Positions 51,941 to 61,386 of a DNA stretch of 64,000 bases are shown here, in pieces (position 1 is the first letter of the stretch; each line of letters opens with the position of its first letter). This DNA is from Bdellovibrionaceae bacterium UBA3535 (lineage in GTDB: Bacteria > Bdellovibrionota > Bdellovibrionia > Bdellovibrionales > UBA840). The notes under the pieces are model-generated. The model worked only from the letters and a program-made list of their open reading frames with translations, did not search any database and had not been told where the DNA came from. The stretch lies in contig DFOS01000005.1 of the NCBI GenBank assembly GCA_002376845.1, positions 215,293-279,292 of the forward strand, in the 5' to 3' direction. A program made the position numbers and the translations under genes.

Positions 51941-53796
51941 TTCCCATCGTTGGTGCGCCCAATGCTGGAAAATCCACTCTTTTTAATTGGCTCACCGGCT
52001 CACGTCAGAAAACCGTAAACTATCCAGGCTCCACCGTGGAGTTTCAAAAGGGGCCGGCACTAAAGCAATATGAAAGCTCTTACACATTTATAGATACCCC
52101 CGGCATTTATAGCCTCTTCCCCAAAAGCCAAGATGAGAAGGTAACCCATAATATTTTGTTTTCCGAGCCCCATGGCGGCAAGATCGTTTTTGTTATGGAT
52201 GCCACCCAGATCCATCGACATCTTTACGTTTTGAGGCAACTTCGTGAATCTGGCTTTGAAGTCATTGTTGCCCTTACGATGATGGACCTTGTAAAAAAAT
52301 CATCCATCAAACTGAATCTAAAGCTTTTAGAAGATGAGTTAAAATGCAAGTTTGTCCCCATTAACGGCCGACTTGGGGGCGGCATAAAGGAATTAATGGC
52401 AGCCCTTAAAGAGGCCAAATTGTCCGACTCCATTACGGAGCCAGATCCCTGGGATGAAAGCAAGCAGCTACAAGTGCGAGAGGATATTCAAAGCCTGATG
52501 GATAAGGTAATGCTTTATAGTGATAGTCAAAATTTCACCTCCCAAGCACTAAACTTTAGCTTTTTATTAGATCGCTTTTTTTTAAATACCTATACTGGCA
52601 CACTAAGCTTTCTTGCCATCATGTTTTTCCTATTTGCCAGCATATTTTGGTTTGCCGCTCCTTTTATGGACTTTGTTGATAATGGTTTTGCCGACATGGC
52701 AACCTGGGCAGCCACCAATATCCAGCAACCTTTGCTTGCCGACTTTATATCCAATGGAATCATTGCCTCGCTGGGTGCCTTCTTAGTTTTTGCTCCGCAA
52801 ATATTTATTTTATTTTTGATTATTGGATTACTAGAAGACTCTGGCTATTTAGCCCGAGCTGCCAGCCTGAGCGACAAACTTCTTTCAAAAGCCGGCTTAA
52901 ACGGCAAAGCCTTTGTGCCTTTGCTCTCGGGCTTTGCTTGTGCGGTTCCTGCTATGATGGCAACCCGTAACATGGAATCTAGAAAAGAAAAATTTCTTAC
53001 CCTACTGATTCTTCCCATTATGACTTGCTCTGCAAGATTGCCAGTTTACGCATTGCTCATAGGCTTTTTATTTTGGGATAAAATGTTTTTGGCGGGCATT
53101 GTTTTAGCCATGACTTATTTCGCTGCTATTTTTGGTGGATTGTTCATTTCCTTTATCGCCTCCCACTTTTTTCATAAGCAAAACTCACGCTCCAACTTCA
53201 TACTCGAACTTCCACTATACCGCGTTCCCATGTGGAAAAACATCCTGCGATCTTCTTATAGTAAAATGCTATCTTATATTAAAAAAGCCGGCCCTATTAT
53301 CTTTGGCTTATCATTAGTTCTGTGGCTGCTATCCACTTTTCCTAACTACCAAATTGAAAATGGCCAAGAACGATTTCAGGCTTCTTATATGGCACAGATT
53401 GGCCACAGCATTGAACCCATCTTTGAGCCCATGGGAGCGGATTGGCGCGTGGGCACGGCCCTTATTAGCGCCTTTGCTGCCCGCGAAGTTTTTGTGGGAA
53501 CTCTTGCCACACTTTTTAATATTACGGAAGAGGTGGAGGAAGCTCAGTCAGCTAGTTTATTGGAAAAAATGAATCTCGCCACCAATGCCCAAGGAGACCC
53601 GCTATTTACCTGGCCAAGCATCATCGCCCTGATGGTCTTTTTTACCTTCGCCTTGCAATGCATATCCACCACAGCTGTTGCCGCCAAAGAAAGCGGCTCC
53701 TGGAAATTTGCCCTAGGGCAAACCTTTGCACTTAACGTATTGGCCTACATACTGGCGGTGATCACCTATCAGGTTTTGAATCTTGTATTGATATAG
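51916..53796 (+). CDS. feoB: Ferrous iron transporter FeoB
   Basis: Inner-membrane Fe2+ transporter with an N-terminal GTPase. G1 is GAPNAGKST (13-21), switch I is YPGST, and G3 is DTPG (60-63). The G4 motif reads TMMD (121-124), where FeoB normally has NMxD, so guanine recognition may be altered. The membrane domain has the Gate motifs ED-SGYLARAA and GFACAVPAMMATRNME, the second holding the family's conserved cysteine, and TCSARLPVYALLI. Length 626 is short for FeoB, lacking the extra cytosolic tail of larger ones. Confidence 0.93.
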   Translation: MYRDSENLIPIVGAPNAGKSTLFNWLTGSRQKTVNYPGSTVEFQKGPALKQYESSYTFIDTPGIYSLFPKSQDEKVTHNILFSEPHGGKIVFVMDATQIHRHLYVLRQLRESGFEVIVALTMMDLVKKSSIKLNLKLLEDELKCKFVPINGRLGGGIKELMAALKEAKLSDSITEPDPWDESKQLQVREDIQSLMDKVMLYSDSQNFTSQALNFSFLLDRFFLNTYTGTLSFLAIMFFLFASIFWFAAPFMDFVDNGFADMATWAATNIQQPLLADFISNGIIASLGAFLVFAPQIFILFLIIGLLEDSGYLARAASLSDKLLSKAGLNGKAFVPLLSGFACAVPAMMATRNMESRKEKFLTLLILPIMTCSARLPVYALLIGFLFWDKMFLAGIVLAMTYFAAIFGGLFISFIASHFFHKQNSRSNFILELPLYRVPMWKNILRSSYSKMLSYIKKAGPIIFGLSLVLWLLSTFPNYQIENGQERFQASYMAQIGHSIEPIFEPMGADWRVGTALISAFAAREVFVGTLATLFNITEEVEEAQSASLLEKMNLATNAQGDPLFTWPSIIALMVFFTFALQCISTTAVAAKESGSWKFALGQTFALNVLAYILAVITYQVLNLVLI

Positions 53797-54470
53797 TCGC
53801 GACATTTTTCAATGATATCGAGAGGGATTTCATGCCCACCCTCAAAGCTATGCAGGCTTCCCTGCCAGCCAGATTTTTTCAATAGCATATACAATGCCTC
53901 AGCACCGTGATGGGGCAACAAAACGTCTTTTACACCATGGCTTTGAAAAAAGGATTGTCCTGGCTTTTCCATTGCCCGCAGCGGCAATTCCTTTTTATTT
54001 AACAGCGCCGAGGACAATAAAACTAGGCCGGCAAAGTGAAAGCTAGTAGCTAATGCCGTTTCTAGGGCGAGCATCGAGCCCTGGGAAAAGCCACCAAGGA
54101 TGACGTTTTCAGGTTTTGCATGAATGGCTGTTAGCATGGACGATAGTTTTTCTACCAACGAAGGAAACTGGGCAGGCTTTAACTCGCTCATATCGCGGTG
54201 TCTTCCCTCGCGCATGGCGGCTTCGATCGCGTCAGTGTCTAACGGGAACCAGGCGCGCCCATTGGGCAATCCCTCAGCACTTAAAATTCCGTTGGGAAAA
54301 TACCAATTGTATTGCCCTTTAGGATCTAAATAATCCTTGAGCGGGAAAAGATCCCAGCAGTCTGCACCGTAGCCATGCAGCAATACTATGGTTTTGTCAC
54401 TGCCGTTTTTTGCTAGCGAGTAGGCACAGTCCAAATTGCCAAAGTTTTGAGTTTTTCGCGATTCAAACAT
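53769..54470 (-). CDS. Phospholipase/carboxylesterase-family alpha/beta hydrolase
   Basis: Acyl-esterase of the carboxylesterase/thioesterase (YpfH-like) group, 233 residues. The catalytic triad is Ser in GGFSQGSM, Asp in HGVKDVLLP and His in EGGHEIP. The oxyanion motif is LLHGYGAD. No signal peptide is present, so it acts in the cytoplasm; the substrate is unknown. It overlaps the converging feoB by 28 bases. Confidence 0.87.
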   Translation of the reverse strand: MFESRKTQNFGNLDCAYSLAKNGSDKTIVLLHGYGADCWDLFPLKDYLDPKGQYNWYFPNGILSAEGLPNGRAWFPLDTDAIEAAMREGRHRDMSELKPAQFPSLVEKLSSMLTAIHAKPENVILGGFSQGSMLALETALATSFHFAGLVLLSSALLNKKELPLRAMEKPGQSFFQSHGVKDVLLPHHGAEALYMLLKKSGWQGSLHSFEGGHEIPLDIIEKCRDYINTRFKT

Positions 54471-54501
54471 AAATACCTACATAACACCTTTGGCCCAATT
54501 G

Positions 54502-54873
54502 CTAAAGAGAATTTAATAGCCTTTTCTCCTCGAAGCGCAATTCCTGTTCTGCGCTTAGGATTTGCCTTTGCAGATCTCGCTGGCGGCGCTGATGAACTTG
54601 CCCGCTAAGTCGATGCTCTTTTCGTTGTAAACGACGAAGCTCGGTCTTTAATTGCTGCAAGCTCCGCTCTTTCAAATATAACTGCCTACCCTTTTCAAAG
54701 GCGGTAAGCAATTCTTCACTCTTGTCCAAAGAGCAGCGGTGTTGATATACTCCGCCCTGTCTACCTAGTTGAAAAGCCGCTTGCTGGCTACAATCCGAAA
54801 CACCTGTTTTTCTTGAATTTGCTATGGGGCTAAAACTACAAGCTGTAAAAAGTAGAAAGACCAAATACTTCAA
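54502..54873 (-). CDS. Small lipoprotein, DUF2799-like
   Basis: A 123-residue lipoprotein beginning at a TTG (54873) that forms a TTGA overlap with the upstream gene's stop. GGGGGG lies five bases before it, and the resulting N-terminus KYLVFLLFTAC is a lipobox. A longer GTG-started frame would bury the signal. The mature part shows the DUF2799-like pattern AAFQLGRQGG...AFEKGRQLY and ends in a Gln/Arg-rich coiled coil. Confidence 0.75.
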   Translation of the reverse strand: MKYLVFLLFTACSFSPIANSRKTGVSDCSQQAAFQLGRQGGVYQHRCSLDKSEELLTAFEKGRQLYLKERSLQQLKTELRRLQRKEHRLSGQVHQRRQRDLQRQILSAEQELRFEEKRLLNSL

Positions 54874-55292
54874 AGCATCCCCCCAATAAGCAGAAAAGAT
54901 TTCAAAGACCACAACAGAGTACGAGGCCAGTTGCTTTGAATCAAGCGCTGCACTTCCCGCGCATCATGACCACCAGCTAAGTTTTTATGTATTGGCACTG
55001 ACCAAAAAAAGGTAGAAAACCATATTAAGACTACCAAAAATGGGTGATACCAAAATAAATCGGACTTAAGCCAAAGGTAAAAAGCCGCTACCAGCTCTAC
55101 AAGCATTAAGGGTATCACAATATAAGAAATGGAACGACTATGAAATTGATGAAAAGCAGGAAAATCTTTTTTCCCTATGTAACGAAATGCAGGATAATGC
55201 ACGAACTGCACCAGCAATATTAAACCAGTTAATGCAAAACTAGAAAAAATATATACGACGTAGAGTAAATCTTCCCACATACTGATAAGCAT
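54870..55292 (-). CDS. Four-helix membrane protein, unknown function
   Basis: A 140-residue integral membrane protein with four hydrophobic segments. Conserved-looking polar sites are HYPAFRYIG, FHQFHSRSISYIV and the C-terminal NWPRTLLWSLKSF. I cannot name the family. The ATG at 55292 has AGAGG nine bases upstream. Its stop overlaps the TTG of the downstream lipoprotein, suggesting coupled translation. Confidence 0.7.
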   Translation of the reverse strand: MLISMWEDLLYVVYIFSSFALTGLILLVQFVHYPAFRYIGKKDFPAFHQFHSRSISYIVIPLMLVELVAAFYLWLKSDLFWYHPFLVVLIWFSTFFWSVPIHKNLAGGHDAREVQRLIQSNWPRTLLWSLKSFLLIGGML

Positions 55293-55361
55293 TATGAATT
55301 ACCTCTCTAAAAGCAAAGAAATTTTATATTTTGATACTATCCGTAGAAAAAGACTAGTAAA

Positions 55362-56717
55362 ATGCAGAATATGAATATTGCCATAGTAGGCGCTAGTGGA
55401 TTTATCGGTAGTAATTTGATTCGTCGTCTTTTAGAGGATGAAAAAATAAATATCTATGCCCTCTCTCGCCGTCAAAAAGAAGACAAAGTCATCCGCTGGC
55501 GACGTTGTGATTTCTTTTCTGTGCTGCAAGGAGAACGGGCTCTTAAAGATATTGATGTGGCCATTTATCTTGTGCACTCTATGATGCCTAGCGCGGCTCT
55601 CTGTCAGGGCAGTTTTGATAATTATGATATTATTTTAGCAGATAACTTTGTACGTGCTTGTCGTTTTAATGGCGTGAAAAAAATCATCTATCTTGGCGGG
55701 ATTCTCCCCTATGATGATCTTAGCAACCTCTCTCCGCATTTAAAAAGCCGCTTAGAGGTGGAGTATGTATTAGCTTCTAGTAATATTCCCTGCATCTCCT
55801 TACGAGCAGGTCTGATTATCGGCAAATCTGGCTCCTCCTTTCGAATACTTAATCAATTGCTAAATTATTTTCCCTTTGTGCTAATTGATTCTAGATTTAA
55901 GAATCGCTGCGACCCGATTTACGTAAATGATGTGACCGAAATCATACACAACTTGATCCACGAAGAATATTCCGAAAGCCATGTTTTTGACATTGCTGGC
56001 GATGAAACCATATCTTACAAACAACTTTTAATAGAAGTTGCCAAAGCGAAGCGTAAAAAGCTGCATTTTCTACCTACTCCAATAAAAAACGACTTTATTC
56101 TATGCAAGATTGCCTCTTGGATTATCTCCATTCCCTATGAATTGGTTTACCCACTCTTTCAAAGCCTAAAACACGATATGCTGGCGCGCAGAAATAGCCT
56201 CTATAAGCTAAAACGCCCACCCACTCCCTTTCAGTTGGCAATTGAAGAATCCATTTCGGACGAGTCCATTACAATACGTAACCCTCAAATCCCCTTAAAT
56301 GATGTGCGCTCGGTAATCCGTATTAGCAATGACCAAAATATTAGTGTGGAAAAAATTGCTTTTGAATACTATGCTTGGCTGCCTAAATTTTTTAAGCCTT
56401 GGATTGATGTGAAGGTAGAAAACCGCATTATTTCTTTCTATGCAGTATTTTTTAAAAAGCCTTTGTTGGTTTTAAAACACTCACTAGATCGCTCTTCACG
56501 TAGACGCCATTTGTTTTATATTGTTGGCGGTATGCTCGCCAAGATTGAAGGGCGCGGAAGGTTGGAGTTTCGCTCGGTATTAGATGGACGCACAGTGATT
56601 GCTGCCATTCACTCGTTTCGTCCAGCATTGCCGTGGTTCATTTATGTGATTACCCAAGCCCCGATTCATTGGTTTGTTATGCGAGCTTTTTCAAAGCACA
56701 TTAAAAGTCTTAAGTAA
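55362..56717 (+). CDS. NAD(P)-binding SDR protein with DUF2867-type C-terminus
   Basis: Atypical short-chain dehydrogenase-like protein of 451 residues. The Rossmann loop GASGFIGS (10-17) and NmrA/epimerase features (VHSMM, YLGGI, LRAGLIIG) fill the first 300 residues. The C-terminal part has the DUF2867 pattern GGMLAKIEGRGRLEFR and LPWFIYVITQAPIHWFVM, probably membrane-associated. The Tyr-x-x-x-Lys catalytic pair is not obvious, so it may bind a nucleotide without classical dehydrogenase activity. Confidence 0.8.
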   Translation: MQNMNIAIVGASGFIGSNLIRRLLEDEKINIYALSRRQKEDKVIRWRRCDFFSVLQGERALKDIDVAIYLVHSMMPSAALCQGSFDNYDIILADNFVRACRFNGVKKIIYLGGILPYDDLSNLSPHLKSRLEVEYVLASSNIPCISLRAGLIIGKSGSSFRILNQLLNYFPFVLIDSRFKNRCDPIYVNDVTEIIHNLIHEEYSESHVFDIAGDETISYKQLLIEVAKAKRKKLHFLPTPIKNDFILCKIASWIISIPYELVYPLFQSLKHDMLARRNSLYKLKRPPTPFQLAIEESISDESITIRNPQIPLNDVRSVIRISNDQNISVEKIAFEYYAWLPKFFKPWIDVKVENRIISFYAVFFKKPLLVLKHSLDRSSRRRHLFYIVGGMLAKIEGRGRLEFRSVLDGRTVIAAIHSFRPALPWFIYVITQAPIHWFVMRAFSKHIKSLK

Positions 56718-57963
56718 TTTGATTGAATACTAAATCAAATTTGGTATTGGGATGCTGACGATCTATAAGCAAGCGACCATCATGGTCTTCAATAATGCTA
56801 CGAGAAATGCTCAAGCCTAGGCCCGTGCCCAGCCCTACAGGTTTTGTCGTATAGAATGGGTCCATGATTTTGTTGGCAATCTCCTCCGGAATGCCTTTAC
56901 CAGAATCAATCACTGAGATGATTAGCAAATCGGTAGCATTGGATATTTCAATGCGCACCCATTTTTCCTCTAAATCCTTAACCGCATCACTTGCGTTGGA
57001 AAGTAGGTTTAAGATAACCTGCGATATTTCGCCGCTTCGGCAAAGCATACTTTGATCTAAGTCTCCCTCCACCACAACATCTATGCTGTTTGACTTCATA
57101 TGCTCGGAGCAAGTCGTTAGTGCATCCTCAATAATATCATTCAGTTTTGCTTTTTGCTTTGGATCTTTATTGGCATTTCTAGAAATCGATTTTAAACCTC
57201 TAACAATCTTACTAATTCTTTGGATTGTGGCTGCTATTTTTTCTGTACTATTCGATATAACGGACTTATCAATCTCTGGCTTATCTAACTCGGCCTGTAT
57301 TCTGCCATTGGCTAGCGATATCACTCCTAGAGGATTGTTAATCTCATGCGCCACACCGCCTGCCATTTTACCTAGCCCAACCATTTTGGCATTCTCAATT
57401 GCTTGAGACTGTACCTCTTCCATAAACAAGGATTGATTTTGAATTTTCTTAGCGGCTTTTTCCACTTCTATTATTTTCTTTTTTAACTCAAGACGAGCCA
57501 TCACCTGTTTGGTCAATACTTCGAGACTATGTCTTTGTAGGTCATTCAAACGCTGAGGCTGATGGTGGATAACACATAAAGCTCCGAGCGGATAGCCATC
57601 CTCGGATATCAATGGATGTCCAGCATAGTGGACAATATGGGGTTTGCCTGTTACCAAAGGATTGCCGGAAAAACGCGAGTCTTTTCTCGCATCTTCAATT
57701 TCAAAAAAATCTTCTTGCAAGATTGTATGCGCACAAAAGGAATGTTCCCTAGGAGTTTCTTGCAGATCTATGCCGTGATGGGATTTAAACCATTGTCGAT
57801 CTTTATCTACCAATGTAACCAAAGAAATTTCAGCATCACAAAGGCGCGCAGCTAGCTTCGTAATTTCATCAAACTGCGCATCATCCACCGTATCCAGAAT
57901 ATTGTAGGAATAAAGCTTCTCTAAGCGTTCTTCTTCATTTTTGAACTTCATCGCTGCATCCAT
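56710..57963 (-). CDS. GAF-domain sensor histidine kinase
   Basis: Soluble sensor kinase, 417 residues with no membrane helix. An N-terminal GAF domain (about 25-165; TLVDKDRQWFKS, SFCAHTI, GALCVIHHQP) is followed by a coiled coil and the HisKA box with phospho-acceptor His206 in GGVAHEINNPLG. The ATPase domain has N-box QVILNLLSNASDAV, G1 DSGKGIP, F box DPFYTTKP and G2 GTGLGLS. No response regulator is adjacent. The GAF signal is unknown. Confidence 0.92.
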   Translation of the reverse strand: MDAAMKFKNEEERLEKLYSYNILDTVDDAQFDEITKLAARLCDAEISLVTLVDKDRQWFKSHHGIDLQETPREHSFCAHTILQEDFFEIEDARKDSRFSGNPLVTGKPHIVHYAGHPLISEDGYPLGALCVIHHQPQRLNDLQRHSLEVLTKQVMARLELKKKIIEVEKAAKKIQNQSLFMEEVQSQAIENAKMVGLGKMAGGVAHEINNPLGVISLANGRIQAELDKPEIDKSVISNSTEKIAATIQRISKIVRGLKSISRNANKDPKQKAKLNDIIEDALTTCSEHMKSNSIDVVVEGDLDQSMLCRSGEISQVILNLLSNASDAVKDLEEKWVRIEISNATDLLIISVIDSGKGIPEEIANKIMDPFYTTKPVGLGTGLGLSISRSIIEDHDGRLLIDRQHPNTKFDLVFNQIT

Positions 57964-58098
57964 AAGAACTAGAATCCATTATGGTATAAAAATCGGCAAT
58001 TCGCCACCGCCTTTCCGCTGGATTAAGGCTTAATTATGCTCGGAACTAGACAATAGTTCGCCGTCCTGCTATTGGATTCATCAAAGGGAGGAAATCCA

Positions 58099-58770
58099 AT
58101 GAAATTGATTCTGTTAATTGCCAGTACTTTTTACCTATATGCCCAAGCCAATTCCCCAGCCGAAACCGCCAAACAAGTGGAAGAAGCCTACCGGCAAATT
58201 GGCGACAAACTGGCGCAAGAGCACTTGTTAACTGGCCCATGCAACAACCCCCTAGATGCTCACAAAAGCAATGTTGTGGGCGCCATTCGAAATGCAAAAA
58301 AATATTATAGCATTAGTCAAAATAACCAACCCGAACAGGAACGCGATTTTCAAATTCCCCATTCAGTAGAATATCTGTTAGGTTCCACTTTCGCTTATCG
58401 ACATATTAAAAATGAAGCCGCTATGCAAAAGTCTGATTCCCTTAGCAAGCTATTAGAGGGAGTGATGATGTATAGCAAAAGCCAGAATGGATCGGGTAAT
58501 TCTGCCAAAATTGAGTTTATGACGGATTCGAACGTAAAATTGTACCTTTTCGAAGAGGCCCCGAAACTGTGGAAAGAAATCGCAGCTAAGTATGAAGTCT
58601 ATATACAAAACGGTAAGCCCATAATCGTAGTAAAAACCGGTGAGCATACTTATACTTATCGCCTGGAAACGGTAGGCAGGGATGAAATGTGGCATCTAGA
58701 AGCCGAGGGTGAGGCCGCAGATAGTCGCATGCAGTCTTTTGATGATTATCCCGATGAGTGTTCTTATTAG
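58099..58770 (+). CDS. Secreted protein of unknown function
   Basis: A 223-residue exported protein: signal peptide LILLIASTFYLYAQA, then a soluble helical/beta domain with a few cysteines (CNN, DECSY). I cannot assign a family. GGGAGGAAA precedes the ATG at 58099. Its 3' end meets the converging Aat-like gene with a four-base overlap. Confidence 0.7.
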   Translation: MKLILLIASTFYLYAQANSPAETAKQVEEAYRQIGDKLAQEHLLTGPCNNPLDAHKSNVVGAIRNAKKYYSISQNNQPEQERDFQIPHSVEYLLGSTFAYRHIKNEAAMQKSDSLSKLLEGVMMYSKSQNGSGNSAKIEFMTDSNVKLYLFEEAPKLWKEIAAKYEVYIQNGKPIIVVKTGEHTYTYRLETVGRDEMWHLEAEGEAADSRMQSFDDYPDECSY

Positions 58771-59669
58771 TCGCCGCTTACTTGCAAAAACGGATTGATA
58801 GCACCGCGCTTTAAATAAGCCTCGCGCTCTTGGCGAACCAGTCTTAAATAGTCCTCTCTAGGAACCTCAAGAGCCTTGTAATTGGAGCGCGTATTGTCGT
58901 TGACCGTCTGTGTGTCCATAATTCTATGTCCATGCTGATATAGCAAGTCAGCCAAAGAAAGTACGGCTACCTTACCAGCATCATCTACAATTTCAATGGT
59001 ATTGAGCTTATCTTCTGGGGCCCTATTTTCATTCAGCTTTTCTCTTTCTAGTCGCACGCGAACATTGTGATTGAACATCGACTCACCCGAAAATACGCCT
59101 TCAATATAAATTCCATAGGTTCCGCCGATTAAGTCTCCTTCCTTGTTCCAGACCTCAACCGAATGGGCCCACCCTTCTTTGTGTAGCTTGGTAAAAGCTG
59201 CTTGCACCTCGGAAGTTAACCAAACATGGCTATAATTCTTACGGTAATGCTCGGCACAAGCCTTGATAACTTGTTCAAAAGACTGGTTGAAAGTTACACG
59301 CCAACCCTTGGTATCTGCCTTATTCATGGCGTGCCGCAAGTGACGAAACTTCTTACCACTTCGCAGAGCAATTTTTTCTAACTCCATATAGCCATGCTTA
59401 GGAGGATTGTACCACTTTACGCTACCATCGGCAGTTGGATTCCAAGGAAAGGCCCCATGCCGATAGGCTTCTATAATGGCAGGCGAGCTAAGGGGAACTT
59501 GCTCACTAGTGGTTACCATGCCATCAGGATCTTCACTACGTGGTAACAAGCTCTCAAAATGTTGCAGCTTTGTTTGGAATAAAGAGCCGCATTTATCGTT
59601 TGCGAAAAGCAACGAATAAGAGGGCAACGCCATAAAAATAAAGCTGAGAATGAGGATAGTTTTTTGCAT
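58767..59669 (-). CDS. Aat-like leucyl/phenylalanyl-transferase homologue with signal peptide
   Basis: Homologue of leucyl/phenylalanyl-tRNA-protein transferase: AYRHGAFPWNP (FPW at 74-76), WLTSEVQAAFTKLH, GWAHSVEVWN, GGTYGIYIEGVFSGESMF (GESMF at 195-199), AGKVAVLSL and MDTQTVNDNT correspond to the E. coli enzyme. Two differences stand out. The N-terminus has an extra 30 residues that look like a signal peptide (MQKTILILSFIFMALPSYS), and about 25 residues are inserted after GESMF. Classical Aat is cytoplasmic, so an exported copy would need another substrate. It is 300 residues versus about 230 in E. coli. Confidence 0.85.
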   Translation of the reverse strand: MQKTILILSFIFMALPSYSLLFANDKCGSLFQTKLQHFESLLPRSEDPDGMVTTSEQVPLSSPAIIEAYRHGAFPWNPTADGSVKWYNPPKHGYMELEKIALRSGKKFRHLRHAMNKADTKGWRVTFNQSFEQVIKACAEHYRKNYSHVWLTSEVQAAFTKLHKEGWAHSVEVWNKEGDLIGGTYGIYIEGVFSGESMFNHNVRVRLEREKLNENRAPEDKLNTIEIVDDAGKVAVLSLADLLYQHGHRIMDTQTVNDNTRSNYKALEVPREDYLRLVRQEREAYLKRGAINPFLQVSGD

Positions 59670-59994
59670 GAGGGTATTTTTTAATCATTTGAATTCTAAG
59701 AATCAAATTTGAAATTTAGGCATGCAATTTATGCAGTATAATACAGTCTTTGCCGCTCAGGGGCTGGTTGGCTTGGCCAAATGCCTCTTGCCCGCTGCAA
59801 CCAAGGAAATCCATTTTTACATGTAATTACAGCTATTTGCTGGATCTCCCCTGTGGCCACTGGCAGATACCAAAACAATGCGGAGCAAAAGGCTTTTTAT
59901 GGCGGCGGTAAGCCGGCAGTTTTCCCTTTTGTTTGCTTCCAGCTGAAATACGGTTAGTCTATACAATTTGTAATTACCGCAAAGGGCGAATTGA
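59670..59994. other. Intergenic region with a strong -10 element
   Basis: About 325 bases between the Aat-like gene and the MFS gene, which are divergent. TATAAT at 59737-59742 is a consensus -10 on the plus strand, but its -35 is poor. Transcription from it would give a leader of about 250 bases, locally G+C-rich, with possible stems such as GGTTG...CAACC, before the carrier gene. Short frames of 32 and 58 codons in it have no ribosome-binding sites. Confidence 0.4.
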
Positions 59995-61131
59995 ATGAGC
60001 TTCTTATTTGTATTCCAAAGTTTTCTATCCTCTGCCCCTAGCGTTCTACTTCTTACGGCCCTGCCCGGAATCTTCGGCATCGAAGAGACATTCTATACCA
60101 TCAGTGCATTGGGTTTTTGCTTCTTCCTAATTCGCATGGCCATCATCTTGGGAGGGATCGTAAGCCCCTACTTATCAAAACGCTTTGAAGCGAGAAGTAT
60201 ATGCTTTGCATCCGAATTGGTATCTTTTGCTATCTTATTACTACTAAGCCAATACTGGCAGAACGATATCATACTAACGAGCGCATTATTCTTTCGTTTT
60301 ATTTTTGTGGGCATTATCAATATCATTCGATCCTCTTGGATCAAGCAGCTTTGTGAAATTGGCTGGAGAGAGGACCTTATTGTTTATGTCAGTGCGGCTC
60401 CTCAAGTTTCTTATCTTATCGCAGGCGTTTATTTATTGTTTTATGGTATCGACAATATCAACTACCCCATACTTATAATGTTTGATGCTATCACCTCATT
60501 GATTGGTGCCTTTTTATTTCTCCCCTTACCTAAAATAAAGGCAATAAAAAGCACAGTAGCTACATCATTAAAACCTCCACTTGAAGGAAAGCTGCAATGG
60601 TCGTTGTTTTATGTTGTTGTGTCGCTAGCCTTTGCCATGGGCGGCTCGAATTATCTACTAGTCGGCTATGGCGAAAAATACTTTGCAAATTATGGCGGCT
60701 ATGAACTAGCAATTATACTTTATGCCATTTTCTTCATTTTTGGTGCTAGAATAATAAAAAGCCTCACCAAATCCACCAAAGCCTATGACTTTGGGTTCAA
60801 GCTTAGTGTGGCCGTCTTATTTTTATCTCTACTTTGCATTTCCTTTACCAACCAGATTGTCAGTCTCATCGTATTTTCGACTTTATTCTTGGCGTACTCC
60901 GTTATTTTGTTATCAACAAATTATTTTTGGCTAAAGATTACGAGCACAGAAAAGATGGCTAGTGTATATGCCTTTCAGACGGTAGCGGCATCAATTGCTT
61001 GGGCAATAGGCGAGATCTTTTATCCTAGTATTATTGATTATGACCCTTGGGTGCGAAGCCTATTGGTATTTGTCTCATTTTTTGCATCTTATCGATTCTT
61101 TAAATTCTATCACTTAAAACACAGTGATTAA
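59995..61131 (+). CDS. MFS-like membrane carrier
   Basis: A 378-residue polytopic protein with about 11-12 hydrophobic helices and the general look of a major facilitator superfamily member. The conserved loop motifs of well-known subfamilies are not obvious, so substrate and direction are unknown. The frame is closed by a TGA immediately before the ATG, which fixes the start; AAGGGC precedes it. Codon use is more A+T-rich than in the core genes. Confidence 0.7.
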   Translation: MSFLFVFQSFLSSAPSVLLLTALPGIFGIEETFYTISALGFCFFLIRMAIILGGIVSPYLSKRFEARSICFASELVSFAILLLLSQYWQNDIILTSALFFRFIFVGIINIIRSSWIKQLCEIGWREDLIVYVSAAPQVSYLIAGVYLLFYGIDNINYPILIMFDAITSLIGAFLFLPLPKIKAIKSTVATSLKPPLEGKLQWSLFYVVVSLAFAMGGSNYLLVGYGEKYFANYGGYELAIILYAIFFIFGARIIKSLTKSTKAYDFGFKLSVAVLFLSLLCISFTNQIVSLIVFSTLFLAYSVILLSTNYFWLKITSTEKMASVYAFQTVAASIAWAIGEIFYPSIIDYDPWVRSLLVFVSFFASYRFFKFYHLKHSD

Positions 61132-61386
61132 ATATGAGTTTGTCCACATATGAGACTCATTTGTTCTTATCTAAAACGTTCACGGAATTTTATAATGATA
61201 CATCTTTATAGCAAAGCATAGGCAATCACAGCTAAGCATTATTTTTATATTTTACTAATTAATTGACCTGATTCATCCGAATGGTGCAGTAATTTATTTT
61301 AATCCTTAGACATGATATTTGCTTAAACAATAAGGGCTTGAGGCATTGTCAAAATGAGACAAGATAAGGCATTTTTCTTAGAAATA
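61132..61386. other. A+T-rich intergenic region
   Basis: No gene, terminator or tRNA was recognised here; the sequence is very A+T-rich. It precedes a promoter and structured leader of the GNAT gene at 61540. Confidence 0.45.

Noticed and set aside
59731..59963. Short plus-strand frames (32 and 58 codons) before the MFS gene
   Set aside because: No ribosome-binding sites; the first overlaps the -10 element; no similarity recognised.
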